From contig AZKM01000020.1 of the NCBI GenBank assembly GCA_000510425.1, positions 1-63,435 of the forward strand: a stretch of 63,435 nucleotides of DNA. The letters are read 5' to 3'. The position numbers were made by a program, and so were the translations under genes. Below, piece after piece: positions 1-9,778 of the stretch. The notes under the pieces were generated by a model. That model had not been told where the DNA came from and ran no database searches. It saw nothing but the letters and a program-made list of their open reading frames with translations. Within the stretch, counting starts at the first letter, position 1; each line of letters begins with the position of its first letter. This DNA is from Eubacterium nodatum ATCC 33099 (GTDB lineage: Bacteria > Bacillota > Clostridia > Peptostreptococcales > Anaerovoracaceae).

Positions 1-109
1 GGATGGGGTTTTTCTTTCACCCCTCGTGAGAAGATTGGTGTTTATTATATCATATCCCTTTTCATATTGGCAAGTCGTTTTTTCCTTTTTTTATGATAAA
101 TTGTCAACA

Positions 110-757
110 GTAAATTTGCAAAGTAACTTCCATTTTCAAAGGAGCAAGTGATTTTAGTCTAAGAAGCTTTTTGTGGTAGACTTTACTATGAGAAATGTTT
201 CTGCCGGAAAGGATTTGTCATGATAAAAAATATAGACAGAAAGCACACTCATCTAACTTTAGATAACCATACCCTTTTTAGAGATATATGTCCAAAGGGA
301 ACTTCCTTTGATAACTTTACACAAGACACCGTCGACTTGATTTTTTCTCATGTAAATTCGGTAGCCAGAAAAAAGTTAAATGGTAAAACACCGTATGAAT
401 TATTTCATTTTACTTTTGGAGAAAAAATCACTTCCCTATTTGGAATCAAAAAGATACCGCCTAGGGAAGTAATACAAAGCCCACTACTTTTAAAAAAATA
501 GTGGCAAACACCAATTACATATTACACTAAAATTACTCATAACGGGCAAAAATATTTCTCAAACTAAAATCATCTATACCGGAAGTTACCTTGAGAAACA
601 TCTTCAATAGGTTTTTTTGTCATGCAATCAATCAGAAAAAGAGGCTGTTAAACTATATAAAACAGCTTAATTCACCTCTTTCCTTAGACTTAATTCCGTT
701 GATTTATCAGGCTAAATGCAATTTCCACTCGTACTGGAAGTTACTTTGCAAATTTAC
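110..757. mobile_element. IS30-like element, internally deleted
   Basis: A perfect 23-bp inverted repeat lies at 110-132 and 735-757 and brackets about 650 bp. The only coding material between the arms is the C-terminal end of an IS30-family transposase (220-501). IS30 elements are usually about 1 kb with terminal inverted repeats of this size, so this looks like a non-autonomous deletion derivative. The outer bases next to both arms share an ATTGTCAACAG-like stretch (about 99-110 on the left; 761-772 on the right), which is in direct orientation and may be part of a target duplication. A related left end is found at 31647-31750. The element lies downstream of rqcP, where some relatives carry yabP/yabQ/divIC. 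Confidence 0.65.
220..501 (+). pseudogene. IS30-family transposase, C-terminal fragment
   Basis: This 93-residue frame reads KGTSFDNFTQ..NLIF-like (here TVDLIFSHVNS), then NGKTPYELF and ends IQSPLLLKK. That is the typical C-terminal end of the IS30 DDE transposase, including the segment around the last catalytic residue. The N-terminal helix-turn-helix and first catalytic Asp residues are missing, and the 87 bases between the left inverted repeat and this frame are too short to hold them. It is therefore a remnant that cannot move itself. The ATG at 220 is probably a fortuitous start. Confidence 0.75.
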
Positions 758-912
758 TTAAATTGTCAACAGAGTAAATTGCATGTGATTCTCCATCTAC
801 ATATCAAAGAGTGCATCATACCTAAGTAGGTTACGCTTTTTGTATATAGAAATTAAGTTAAAATCACCCTGAAAAAAAGATAACTCAACAACTCTTTGGC
901 AAGTTGTTTCGG

Positions 913-1155
913 TTATTCTATAATTTCATACATATTTATCGCATCGTCTTTTCTTACATTCTCACGAACTTCAGTTACTTTTATCGTGATGCTTTTATTT
1001 CCAAATTGTATTTTTATGATATCCCCCACTTCAACATCACTTCCTGCTTTTGCCGGTTTATCGTTTATCATAACTCTTTCTTGATCACATGCTTCTTTAG
1101 CAACTGTACGTCTTTTTATAATTCTTGAAATTTTTAAGTACTTGTCTATTCTCAT
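913..1155 (-). CDS. rqcP: RNA-binding S4 domain protein RqcP (YabO)
   Basis: An 80-residue protein made up almost wholly of an S4 RNA-binding domain (MRIDKYLKISRIIKRRTVAKE, then DKPAKAGSDVEVGDII). RqcP binds the stalled 50S subunit with RqcH and supports alanine tailing in ribosome-associated quality control. The size and the location close to a YabM-type flippase and Mfd match the Bacillus yabM-yabN-yabO order. An upstream in-frame start at 1197 is possible, but the S4 domain begins at 1155 and AAGGG-type purines precede it, so I prefer 1155. yabN (mazG) is not in the expected place; hup is. Confidence 0.85.
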   Translation of the reverse strand: MRIDKYLKISRIIKRRTVAKEACDQERVMINDKPAKAGSDVEVGDIIKIQFGNKSITIKVTEVRENVRKDDAINMYEIIE

Positions 1156-1296
1156 CTTTGCCCTTCTTTTCCCCTCATACCTATATACGGCTTTCACAAA
1201 CTTTTCGGTTATCTTAAACTCTTTTATCTAGGACTCTCACTTATGCATATGCGATTTATTATATATGGTTTGTTTTCGAGAATCTGATTATTTCAT

Positions 1297-1321
1297 AAAA
1301 AAATGGACAGCAGAGCTGTCC
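1297..1321 (-). terminator. Rho-independent terminator of hup
   Basis: On the minus strand, GGACAGC-TCT-GCTGTCC is a perfect 7-bp stem with a 3-nt loop. It is followed by A and then seven T residues (1297-1303 on the plus strand are A). It lies 17 bases after the hup stop codon. Confidence 0.85.
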
Positions 1322-1337
1322 CAATGTCATTTAATGA

Positions 1338-1616
1338 TTATTTGTTAACCGCATCTTTAAGAGCTTTTCCTGCCTTGAATACAGGAGCCTTTGATGCAGC
1401 AATCTTAATAATTTCATCCGGCTTACGAGGGTTTCTTCCCTGACGAGCTTTTCTTTCTCTGGTTTCAAAAGTACCGAATCCAATCAACTGTACTTTTTCA
1501 CCCTTAACTAAAGACTCCTCAACTGTAGCAAGAAGTGCATTGATTGCAAGTTCTGCGTCTTTTTTTGTAAAATTAGTTTTCTCTGCAACTGCAGAAACCA
1601 GTTCAGCCTTATTCAT
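1338..1616 (-). CDS. hup: HU family DNA-binding protein
   Basis: A 92-residue histone-like protein starting [19 protein letters not shown] and carrying the HU signature [18 protein letters not shown] at about residues 46-63. HU forms dimers that bend DNA non-specifically and compact the nucleoid. Length is normal. A good AAGGAGGA ribosome site precedes the ATG, and a terminator follows at 1297-1321. In Clostridia hup commonly sits between mazG-like genes and rqcP, so the position is typical. Confidence 0.97.
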   Translation of the reverse strand: MNKAELVSAVAEKTNFTKKDAELAINALLATVEESLVKGEKVQLIGFGTFETRERKARQGRNPRKPDEIIKIAASKAPVFKAGKALKDAVNK

Positions 1617-1789
1617 GTAAAAATCCTCCTTAGACTTAATTCCATTGACGAAACTTTTCTAGTTCATCCCTTGTAAAAATCCCTCAATGTAGAATCCTTC
1701 TTAAATACAACCCCACATTGTATTCATATTGTTGCATTTTTCAAGCCTCTTGTCAATACTTTTGTCATATCTTATTGGAAAATAGCAAA

Positions 1790-3433
1790 TCAATCTATAA
1801 TAACTCTGGGAAATATCTTCGTCAATATCTTTATCAGCTTGTTTCCTCCCGGAAAATTCTCAAGTTCTTTCAATGTTATTGCCTTCAGCACGAAAAGCAA
1901 AATTGTATATGTAATCATTGCACTGACAATTCCAAGTAAAACACCGGCTGCATTGGCAAGTTTGAAGCCATGAGCGCCCAAAAGCATCATCACCAGGTTA
2001 TAGACACCATATGTTACTGCTGTCATTCCCAAAGCCGCCATACCGGGTCTCAAATATGTAAGAATAAAGTCCTGTCTGACGCCCGTATATTTCTTTACGC
2101 TATAATCATTTAACAATAGAGTGATAATGTACGCTATTGCCGTACCTATTGCCGCTCCTTTGACATTTATTGAGTTTATCCCTACAGTATAATATGTAAC
2201 GGCAACCTTACCTATGGATGCAAAAGCCAGATTCCTAACCGGAATAAATTGCTTTCCTATTGCCTGAAGTATACTTACCGAAGTCTGCATATGTGCGAGA
2301 AAGATAACACTAATAGCCATTATCATCATAATAGGTGCCGCCTCCTCACATGATTGCGGCTGTTGGTAGTACATAAGCTTCAAAATAGGTTCCGCTAAGA
2401 TAAATAGACCGAATGCACATGGAAATCCCATTATCATGGTAGTTCTTCTTCCAAGGCTGATGGTCTCATTAACCTTCAATCCCTCTTTTTGTGCAAAATG
2501 TCCGGAAATAGCCGGAACTAAACTGACTGCCACTGCCTGAGTAAAGATCTGAGGAAATGCAATAACCGGGGTACAATACCCCTCGTACAGACTGAACATG
2601 TGCTTCGTTTCATCAGCACTCCACCCGTTATTCTGGAGAACATTCATCACTATACCTGTGTCTAACAATCCCATAATCGGCATAATCTCCGAGCCTATTA
2701 TAATCGGAACAGCAATCCATGCAATTTTTTTAGCTAAAGCTATATTTTCTTCTACATCCTGAATTCCGGTTTCTATTTTATGGCGAAAAGGTTTCCTATT
2801 CAATACAAATATAAAACCTATTATTACAAATCCGCCTATCGCTCCTGCCGATGCACCAAAGGAGGCTCCTGCTGCGGCTCTGACTTCATCGAGCACGGGA
2901 TGGCTAAACATATATGCAAGTGTTAGCCCAAAACCGCATCTGACAAGTTGCTCTACTATTTCCGATATTGCAGTGGGATTCATGTTTTGTCTTCCGTTAA
3001 AGAATCCCCTGAATGATGAAAAAAGCGGAACGAAAAACAGTGCAGGTGCCATCCCTTTTATAGCCAATGCGGATTTAGGACTGCCTATAGCCCTTGCAAT
3101 CATATCAGCTCCAAAATAGCATATGATAAAACTTATAGTCCCCACAATCAACATCAGCATCGTTGCAGTATGAAAAACTTTGTGTGCATTTCGATATTTG
3201 CCCTGTGCAATATTTTCTGATACCAACTTGGAAACTGCTATGGGAACCCCTGCCGTTCCGATTACTACAAGAGTTCCGTATATTGCATACGCCACACTGT
3301 AATAAGCCATTCCGTCACCGATCCAGTTAGTTAGTGGGATTCTAAAAACAGCTCCCAAAACTTTTATCATAATTCCGGCAACAGCTAACACTGCCGCACC
3401 CTTTAGAAACTTTTTATTATTACTATCTGACAT
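1790..3433 (-). CDS. MOP-superfamily lipid flippase, SpoVB/YabM type
   Basis: A 547-residue polytopic membrane protein with about 14 hydrophobic segments. The start (KKFLKGAAVLAVAGIMIKVLGAVFR) and the IPLTNWIGDGMAYYSVAY region are typical of the SpoVB/YabM/MurJ-like branch of the MOP superfamily, whose members flip lipid-linked precursors such as lipid II or polysaccharide units. It occupies the YabM position downstream of mfd. An amidohydrolase gene lies in between, 29 bases upstream. Which lipid substrate it carries cannot be read from the sequence. SpoVB itself is a sporulation paralogue; the synteny favours YabM. Confidence 0.85.
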   Translation of the reverse strand: MSDSNNKKFLKGAAVLAVAGIMIKVLGAVFRIPLTNWIGDGMAYYSVAYAIYGTLVVIGTAGVPIAVSKLVSENIAQGKYRNAHKVFHTATMLMLIVGTISFIICYFGADMIARAIGSPKSALAIKGMAPALFFVPLFSSFRGFFNGRQNMNPTAISEIVEQLVRCGFGLTLAYMFSHPVLDEVRAAAGASFGASAGAIGGFVIIGFIFVLNRKPFRHKIETGIQDVEENIALAKKIAWIAVPIIIGSEIMPIMGLLDTGIVMNVLQNNGWSADETKHMFSLYEGYCTPVIAFPQIFTQAVAVSLVPAISGHFAQKEGLKVNETISLGRRTTMIMGFPCAFGLFILAEPILKLMYYQQPQSCEEAAPIMMIMAISVIFLAHMQTSVSILQAIGKQFIPVRNLAFASIGKVAVTYYTVGINSINVKGAAIGTAIAYIITLLLNDYSVKKYTGVRQDFILTYLRPGMAALGMTAVTYGVYNLVMMLLGAHGFKLANAAGVLLGIVSAMITYTILLFVLKAITLKELENFPGGNKLIKILTKIFPRVIID

Positions 3434-3462
3434 AAAATCTCCAATTATCTGTTTATAACTAT

Positions 3463-4758
3463 TTATAACTTTTCTAAAATTTCTTTTTTCACATTTTCAA
3501 CTTCAAAAATAACCTGTTCCTCGTCGATTGTAGCATACTCTCCATCATTGTAAAGAACTTTCCCGTCTACCATCGTAAGTTCAATATCACTTCCCGATGC
3601 GGAGTATACCAGATTATTTAACAAATCATGAATAGGGTGCCAATGTACTCTTTGGATATCTATAACGATCAGATCCGCCTTCATGCCCTCCTTCACAAGA
3701 CCACAGTCAGTTCTGCCCTGGGCTAACGCTCCTCCCCTCGTGGCGGCATAAATAACTTCTTTAGGGGTGATTACGGTGGGGTTCATGTTTCTTACCTTTG
3801 ATACAAGAGCTAAAGTTTTCATTTCCTCAATAAAGTTCAAGCTATTATTTGACGCTACGCTATCTGTTCCAATTGCAAGGTTGACTCCCTTTTCCAGCAT
3901 CTTGCCTGTATCTGCAATTCCGCTTGCAAGTTTAAGGTTGCTTACAGGATTTGTTGCTACTGTAACTTTCTTTTCTTTTAAGATGTCAAAGTCATCATCT
4001 TCTATATACACGCAATGTGCCGCAATGGTAGGGACATCAAAAAGTCCACAGTCATAGAGATATTTCACAGGCGTCCTTCCTCCATGACGAGCTTTGCACT
4101 CCTCATGTTCTAGTTTCGTTTCAGAAACATGAACCTGCATAGACATATTCTGTTTCTTGGATAAAGCAGCCAGCCCCTTCACGGTACTCTCATCGGAAGT
4201 ATATTCTGCATGAAGACTTGCTTCAATTTTAATTCTTTCATTCTCTATGTTGTTAAAGTTTTTATGTGCATCCAAAAGTTCCTTTATTGAATCCAGCTCT
4301 TCAATTCCCGTTCCGTCAAAGTTCACTATGGAGCGACTTATATTATTCTTTACACCGCTATCTGATACAGCTTTCACCATGTCGCTTATAAAATAATACA
4401 TATCGGAGGTAGAAACTATACCAAATTTAAGAGATTCAGCCATACAGAGCATGGTTCCCCAATAAACGGCATCTCCTGTAAGTTTGCCTTCAAAAGGAAA
4501 AATCCTCTTTGTAAGCCAGTCCTGTAAAGCCATATTCTCCCCGTATCCACGCATAAGAGCCATGGGGGAGTGGGCATGAGCATTATAAAAGCCCGGCATA
4601 AGAAGTTTTCCTTTACCTTGATATACATCTCCATATTCAGAAGCATTTTGCGGCATTTCATCACCGATATATACAATTTTATCTCCTGTGATCCCGACAC
4701 ATTTATTTTCTTTGACAGAAAAATTCTCATCTATTATTGTAATATCTTTAAATAGCAT
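3463..4758 (-). CDS. mtaD: Amidohydrolase, MTA/SAH deaminase-like
   Basis: A 431-residue metal-dependent hydrolase of the amidohydrolase superfamily. Visible metal-site motifs in order are HAHSPMALMRG (HxH, about residue 60), HVSETKLEHEE, AAHCVY and IGTDSVASNNS. This arrangement fits 5-methylthioadenosine/S-adenosylhomocysteine deaminase, which converts these to inosyl products in methylation by-product recycling. Guanine deaminase or a related TRZ/ATZ chlorohydrolase cannot be excluded by eye. It overlaps the 3' end of mfd by 11 bases, so it is translationally coupled within the pth-mfd operon. Confidence 0.75.
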   Translation of the reverse strand: MLFKDITIIDENFSVKENKCVGITGDKIVYIGDEMPQNASEYGDVYQGKGKLLMPGFYNAHAHSPMALMRGYGENMALQDWLTKRIFPFEGKLTGDAVYWGTMLCMAESLKFGIVSTSDMYYFISDMVKAVSDSGVKNNISRSIVNFDGTGIEELDSIKELLDAHKNFNNIENERIKIEASLHAEYTSDESTVKGLAALSKKQNMSMQVHVSETKLEHEECKARHGGRTPVKYLYDCGLFDVPTIAAHCVYIEDDDFDILKEKKVTVATNPVSNLKLASGIADTGKMLEKGVNLAIGTDSVASNNSLNFIEEMKTLALVSKVRNMNPTVITPKEVIYAATRGGALAQGRTDCGLVKEGMKADLIVIDIQRVHWHPIHDLLNNLVYSASGSDIELTMVDGKVLYNDGEYATIDEEQVIFEVENVKKEILEKL

Positions 4759-7700
4759 CTTTCATATTCTCCTTTATTATATTGAGCAACTCCAGACAGT
4801 CTTTTAATATTAACCCCTTAACCTGCGGAATTCTGATATAAGGCTCCTTTCCTCCGTGGATAAAAGCCCGTCCTTTAAATTTATCATTTATATTAACTAT
4901 TGCGAATGGAGTCAGACAATTTTTTTCTCCAAAGCTAAAAAATATTCTATTATTCTGGGCATAAATCCTTAAGACCGACACTTCCTGACAGAGTGCTTGC
5001 ACTCTGGAAATTCTTATCAGGTTCATGGTTTCCTTAGGCACATCGCCGAATCTGTCCAACAACTCATCCACCATCTCATCTTCCTTATTTTCCGAATTCA
5101 CTCCGGAAATCTTCTTATATATGGCAAGTTTGAGGGATTCATTTTCTATATACCAGTTGGGGATGTTGGCAGGCAAAGGAAGTTCAACTGAAATTTCATC
5201 TGATTCCTCCGGAACATACTCTCCCTTAATTCTTCTGATCTGCTCGTCCACAAGCTTACAGTAAAGTTCATATCCTATATTCATCATCTGCCCCGATTGC
5301 TGACTTCCAAGCAAATTCCCGGCACCTCTTATTTCAAGATCTCTCATGGCAACCTTAAATCCTGAGCCGAATTCAGTAAATTCTCTTATAGCCCTAAGTC
5401 TTTTCTCTGCAACTTCCGTAAGAACTTTATCTTTTCTGTACATCAGATATGCGTATGCCATTCGATTTGACCTGCCAACCCGTCCCCTTAATTGATAGAG
5501 CTGTGCCAAACCGTAGGTTTCCGCATCTATTACTATCATCGTATTGGCATTGGGAATATCTATGCCTGATTCTACTATAGTTGTTGCAATTAAAATATCC
5601 GTTTCATGATTTACAAAATCCAGCATTACATTTTCTAAAGCATTTTCATTCATCTGCCCATGACCTACAGAAATCCTGGCTTCGGGAACCAGGTCAGAAA
5701 TTTTCTTTGCCAGCTTATTTATCCCCTTAACTCTGTTACAGATGATAAAAATTTGTCCGTCTCTGTCAAGTTCACGCTTTATGACATCTCTAATCATCAT
5801 ATCGTCCTGCTCCATAACATAAGTTTGGATAGGATATCTCTCTTCCGGAGGTTCCTCAATCAAACTCATATCCTTAATGCCCGAAAGGGACATATTCAGA
5901 GTTCTTGGAATTGGCGTTGCCGATAAAGTCAATACATCTACGCTTTTCCTTATCTTTTTGAGTGCTTCCTTATGGGCAACACCGAATCTGTGTTCTTCAT
6001 CTATTACTAAAAGTCCCAGTTCCTTATATTCTATATCTTTTGACAAAAGTCTATGGGTACCGATTATAAGATCTATATCTCCGGTTTTTAATCTCTCTAT
6101 AATTTTTTTCTGCTGAGCATCGCTTCTGAACCTGGATAACATTTCGATGTCGACAGGAAATTTCTCAAATCTGTCTTTCAAATTATAATAATGCTGATTT
6201 GCAAGCACAGTTGTAGGAACCAGTACTGCTGCCTGTTTTCCATCGGCAATACACTTGAAGATCGCCCTTGCAGCTACTTCTGTCTTACCAAAACCTACAT
6301 CACCACATAGCAATCTGTCCATAGATTTAGGCAGTTCCATATCTCTTTTTATTTCCTCAATGCACCTAAGCTGGTCATCGGTTTCAACATAGGGGAAGCT
6401 ATCTTCAAATTCCTTTTGCCATGGAGTATCCTTGCTGAATGCAAATCCCCCCTCAATTTCTCTTTCGGCATAAAGTTTAATAAGCTCATCCGTCATCTCT
6501 GCGATCGCCTGCTTTGCCCTTGCCTTGGTAAGTTTCCATTCTGCCCCTGAAAGTTTATTAAGTCTCGGCAAAATCCCATCTGAACCTATATATTTTTGGA
6601 CTATGCCAAATTGCTCCACCGGAACATATAAGAAATCGTTCCCCGCATATTTTATTTTAAGATAATCCTTCTTGTCTCCCTGTATGTCTAACTGTTCTAT
6701 GCCGATAAACTTTCCTACACCGTGACTCTCATGGACCACAAAATCACCTTTTGCCAAATCTGAAAAGCTTTCTATTCGCTGTCCTCCCGGCATTTTCCTT
6801 CGTTTTTTTCTTCTATTTATCCTCTCGCCGAAAATATCATTATCACTTATATAGCAAAGTTTTTTCTTTGGAAAATCAAATCCGGAGGAAAGGTTCCCTT
6901 TTAGAAAATTCACAAAGCTAATAACCCCAATCCTATCGCAGTATTCTATTAAATTTTTTCTCCTCTCATCCGTAGATGCCGTTAAATATATTTTATAATT
7001 TTTATTTACATAGGATTTTAATTCAGATTCCAAAAGCTCCATATGTCCGCTGAATCTCATCATCTGCGAGCTCTGTACGGTTTCGAGACTGTCGTACTCC
7101 TCAATTCCTTTTATAGTTTTAGGAAATGGGGACAAAAATGCTATGGGTCTGTGGTTATAGCACTTCATAAAATCCTTTTTCCCCGTCAAAAGTTCCAGAT
7201 CTTCCGGTACTATATCGCCTCTTCGGAGCATAACCTCAAAATCCTGAGCTAATTCCTTCTCGCGTGCGTCCAAAAGCTCATAAATTCTGTTTGGGTCATC
7301 AACATATACATTGCCTCTATCTAAGTAGTCCCAAAGATATTCTGTTCTGTCGTAAAAATAATGCAGATAGTTTTCCAAAAGCTGCACATTTCTTTGATTT
7401 CTTATGTATTCACATAGTTCATCTCTTCTTTGCTCAAGGCTGCGAACAGTTTCTGCGTACTGTTCCCCTTTCTTAAGAAGTTTTTTTGCCTGATTTGTAT
7501 AAGCCTTGTACAACCTGTCTGCCGCTTTTGAAAATCTGCTTTTGTCCAGCACCATCTGCTCTGCAGGATTGATTTCTACAAAGCTCAAATTTTCTATGGA
7601 GCGCTGTGTATCTATGTCAAAACTTCTTATTGAATCGACTTCTGTATCAAAAAACTCTACCCTATAGGGATTATCCGCATCCGGTGTGAAAATATCCAGA

Positions 7701-8172
7701 ATTCCACCTCTTATGCTGAACTCTCCGCGGCTTTCCACCATGCTCATTCTCTCATACCCTAATTCCACAAGCATTTCTTTGATGTCCGTCAAAAAATGTT
7801 CGTCACCCCTTTTGAGAAGCAACTTCTTATCCTTTATAACATTATGGGGCAGCACCTTTTTAATAGCTGCCGTCACCGGAGCTATTACTATACAATCACT
7901 ATCACCTGTCAGAGCTTTCATCCCATTGAGACGCTCCATGGTCATGTCATGATTTTTTGCTTCAAACCTAAGAAAAACCTGTTCCTCTGAAGGCATTACA
8001 ATGGGATTTTGTCCTGTAAAAAAATAAAGATCATCGGCTAAACGCTTTGCCCTGGGTTCCGTGGCCACGATGATCAGGTTTTTTCCTTTTTTTCTTTAAT
8101 TAACTCAGCAATAATAAGAGCTGCTCTGGATTCAGATACGCCTGAAATTCCCGAAACTCCCCCTTTACTCAT
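4748..8172 (-). CDS. mfd: Transcription-repair coupling factor Mfd (apparent N-terminal frameshift)
   Basis: Mfd removes stalled RNA polymerase at lesions and recruits UvrA. The main frame from 8068 has 1106 residues: UvrB-like N-terminal region, the RNA-polymerase-interacting domain near SFSDLAKGDFVVHESHGVG, a Walker A motif GDVGFGKTEVAARA, DEEH and the TRG region. The main frame has no proper start (it begins at a GTG inside the conserved region). The likely true start is ATG 8172, which overlaps the pth stop and gives SKGGVSGISGVSESRAALII, matching the usual Mfd beginning. That frame meets TGA at 8074-8076, after A-rich runs (A7 and A6). One extra base or a -1 slip in the A6 run continues it exactly as NLIIVATEPRAKR. 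Confidence 0.9.
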
Positions 8173-8758
8173 TATCATTCCTCTTTTTCTTTTTATTGTA
8201 TCGATTCATGGCAAAATCTATTCCGTCTTTAATGATTCCTTCCACCGATGCCGCTCCGGTTGTTACTGCCTCCTCTAACAATGGAACCTCATCCTTTCTG
8301 AAGCCTCCTGTTACAAAATCGACCAGATCTGTTTTGTTCCCTGAACCGATGCCGATTCTTACCCTTGGGAAGTTGTAATTACCTAAAAGCCTGATGATTG
8401 AACGCATCCCATTGTGAGTTCCTGCACTTCCAAATTTTCTGATTCTGACGGCACCAAGGTCTATATCAAAATCATCGTATATAACAATCAGATTCTCTAT
8501 CGGAAGCTTGTAGAATTGAAATATTTCTCTTACTGATTCACCGCTGTTGTTCATGTATGTTTGAGGCTTAACTAATATAACCTTCCTGCCACCGATCCTT
8601 CCTTCACCGATTAACGCTTTAAATTTTAATTTTTTAACGGTAATATTATTATCTTCAGCGATTTTATCTACGGTCAGAAATCCTAAATTGTGTCTGGTGT
8701 TTTCGTATTTAGGCCCGGGGTTTCCCAGGCCAACTACTACATATAATTCGTTTCCCAT
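8165..8758 (-). CDS. pth: Peptidyl-tRNA hydrolase
   Basis: A 197-residue Pth family protein that frees tRNA from peptidyl-tRNA dropped off the ribosome. Family signatures: VVGLGNPGPKYENTRHNLGF with the catalytic His (N-terminal 25 residues), KPQTYMNNSGESV and YDDFDIDLGAVRIRKFGSAG with GTHNGMRS. The end is Lys-rich. Its stop overlaps the inferred mfd start by 8 bases; prs lies 40 bases upstream. The order prs-pth-mfd is conserved in Firmicutes. Confidence 0.97.
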   Translation of the reverse strand: MGNELYVVVGLGNPGPKYENTRHNLGFLTVDKIAEDNNITVKKLKFKALIGEGRIGGRKVILVKPQTYMNNSGESVREIFQFYKLPIENLIVIYDDFDIDLGAVRIRKFGSAGTHNGMRSIIRLLGNYNFPRVRIGIGSGNKTDLVDFVTGGFRKDEVPLLEEAVTTGAASVEGIIKDGIDFAMNRYNKKKKRNDNE

Positions 8759-8798
8759 AAAAGTCAGTTTCTCTCTCGTTCCTAATATTCAGCTTTTA

Positions 8799-9749
8799 TC
8801 AATCGAAGAGCTTACTTATCGAACCGTTTGTAAATACTCGTGTCATAGCTTCCGCAAAAATCGGAGCAACTGAAAGCATCGTCATTTTATCCAGCTTCTT
8901 ATCCTCCGGAACCGGAACTGTATTGAGAAGTGCAAGTTCGCAGATTGACGATGCTTCTATTCTTTCTAATGCCGGTCCCGAAAGAACTCCATGGGTAGCA
9001 CCTGCATAAACATTCTTTGCTCCCATTTCTTTGATTACATTTGCGGCATTTGTAATCGTTCCTGCTGTATCAATCATATCATCCAAAATAATACAGTTCT
9101 TCCCTTTAATATCCCCGATTATATTCATAATTTCGCTCTTGTTAGGTTCCGGTCGCCTTTTATCTACGATAGCAATAGGACAATTAAAATATTCAGCCAT
9201 ATTGCGTGCTCTCGTTACACTTCCGTGGTCAGGAGATACTATACACACATCCTCTAAATTCTTTTCTTTAAAGTATTTGGCAATAATAGGTATTCCCACA
9301 AGATGATCCACCGGAATGTCAAAATATCCCTGAATCTGATTAGCATGAAGATCCATCGTCAAAACTCTGTCTGCTCCCGCAGCCACGAGGAGATTCGCTA
9401 CAAGTTTTGCTGTAATAGGATCCCTTGCCTTTGCTTTTCTGTCTTGACGGGCATATCCATAGTATGGAATAACTGCATTTATTCTTCCTGCAGATGCTCT
9501 TTTCATGGAATCCATCATTATTAAAAGCTCCATCAGATTGTCGTTCACAGGTCCGCATGTAGGTTGAATTATATACACATCTACACCTCTAACGGTTTCC
9601 CATAGATTTACTGAAATTTCTCCGTCACTAAATTTGGTTACCGTTGCCTTTCCTAACGGTTTCCCCATGATCGATGTGATTTCCTCTGCCAACTCAGTAT
9701 GCGCATTACCTGCAAACACCTTGTAATCCGAAAATACACTATTCTTCAT
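8799..9749 (-). CDS. prs: Ribose-phosphate pyrophosphokinase
   Basis: A 316-residue PRPP synthetase of normal length. It makes PRPP from ribose-5-phosphate and ATP for nucleotide, NAD, His and Trp synthesis. Visible motifs are DLHANQIQGYF (metal/ATP site), SPDHGSVTRARNMAE and the PRPP loop CIILDDMIDTAGTITNAA. It has a TCCTCC-type ribosome site (minus strand) just before the ATG. It lies between the glmU-like gene and pth, as in the Bacillus gcaD-prs-pth order, and its product is the effector sensed by the nearby PurR. Confidence 0.97.
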   Translation of the reverse strand: MKNSVFSDYKVFAGNAHTELAEEITSIMGKPLGKATVTKFSDGEISVNLWETVRGVDVYIIQPTCGPVNDNLMELLIMMDSMKRASAGRINAVIPYYGYARQDRKAKARDPITAKLVANLLVAAGADRVLTMDLHANQIQGYFDIPVDHLVGIPIIAKYFKEKNLEDVCIVSPDHGSVTRARNMAEYFNCPIAIVDKRRPEPNKSEIMNIIGDIKGKNCIILDDMIDTAGTITNAANVIKEMGAKNVYAGATHGVLSGPALERIEASSICELALLNTVPVPEDKKLDKMTMLSVAPIFAEAMTRVFTNGSISKLFD

Positions 9750-9778
9750 TTTGACTTTCCTCCATAACTCTCAACTAA

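Noticed and set aside
681..1643. A 17-bp identity (TCCTTAGACTTAATTCC) at 681-697 and 1627-1643
   Set aside because: One copy lies in the IS-like element and one before hup; too short to call a duplication without a genome-wide search.
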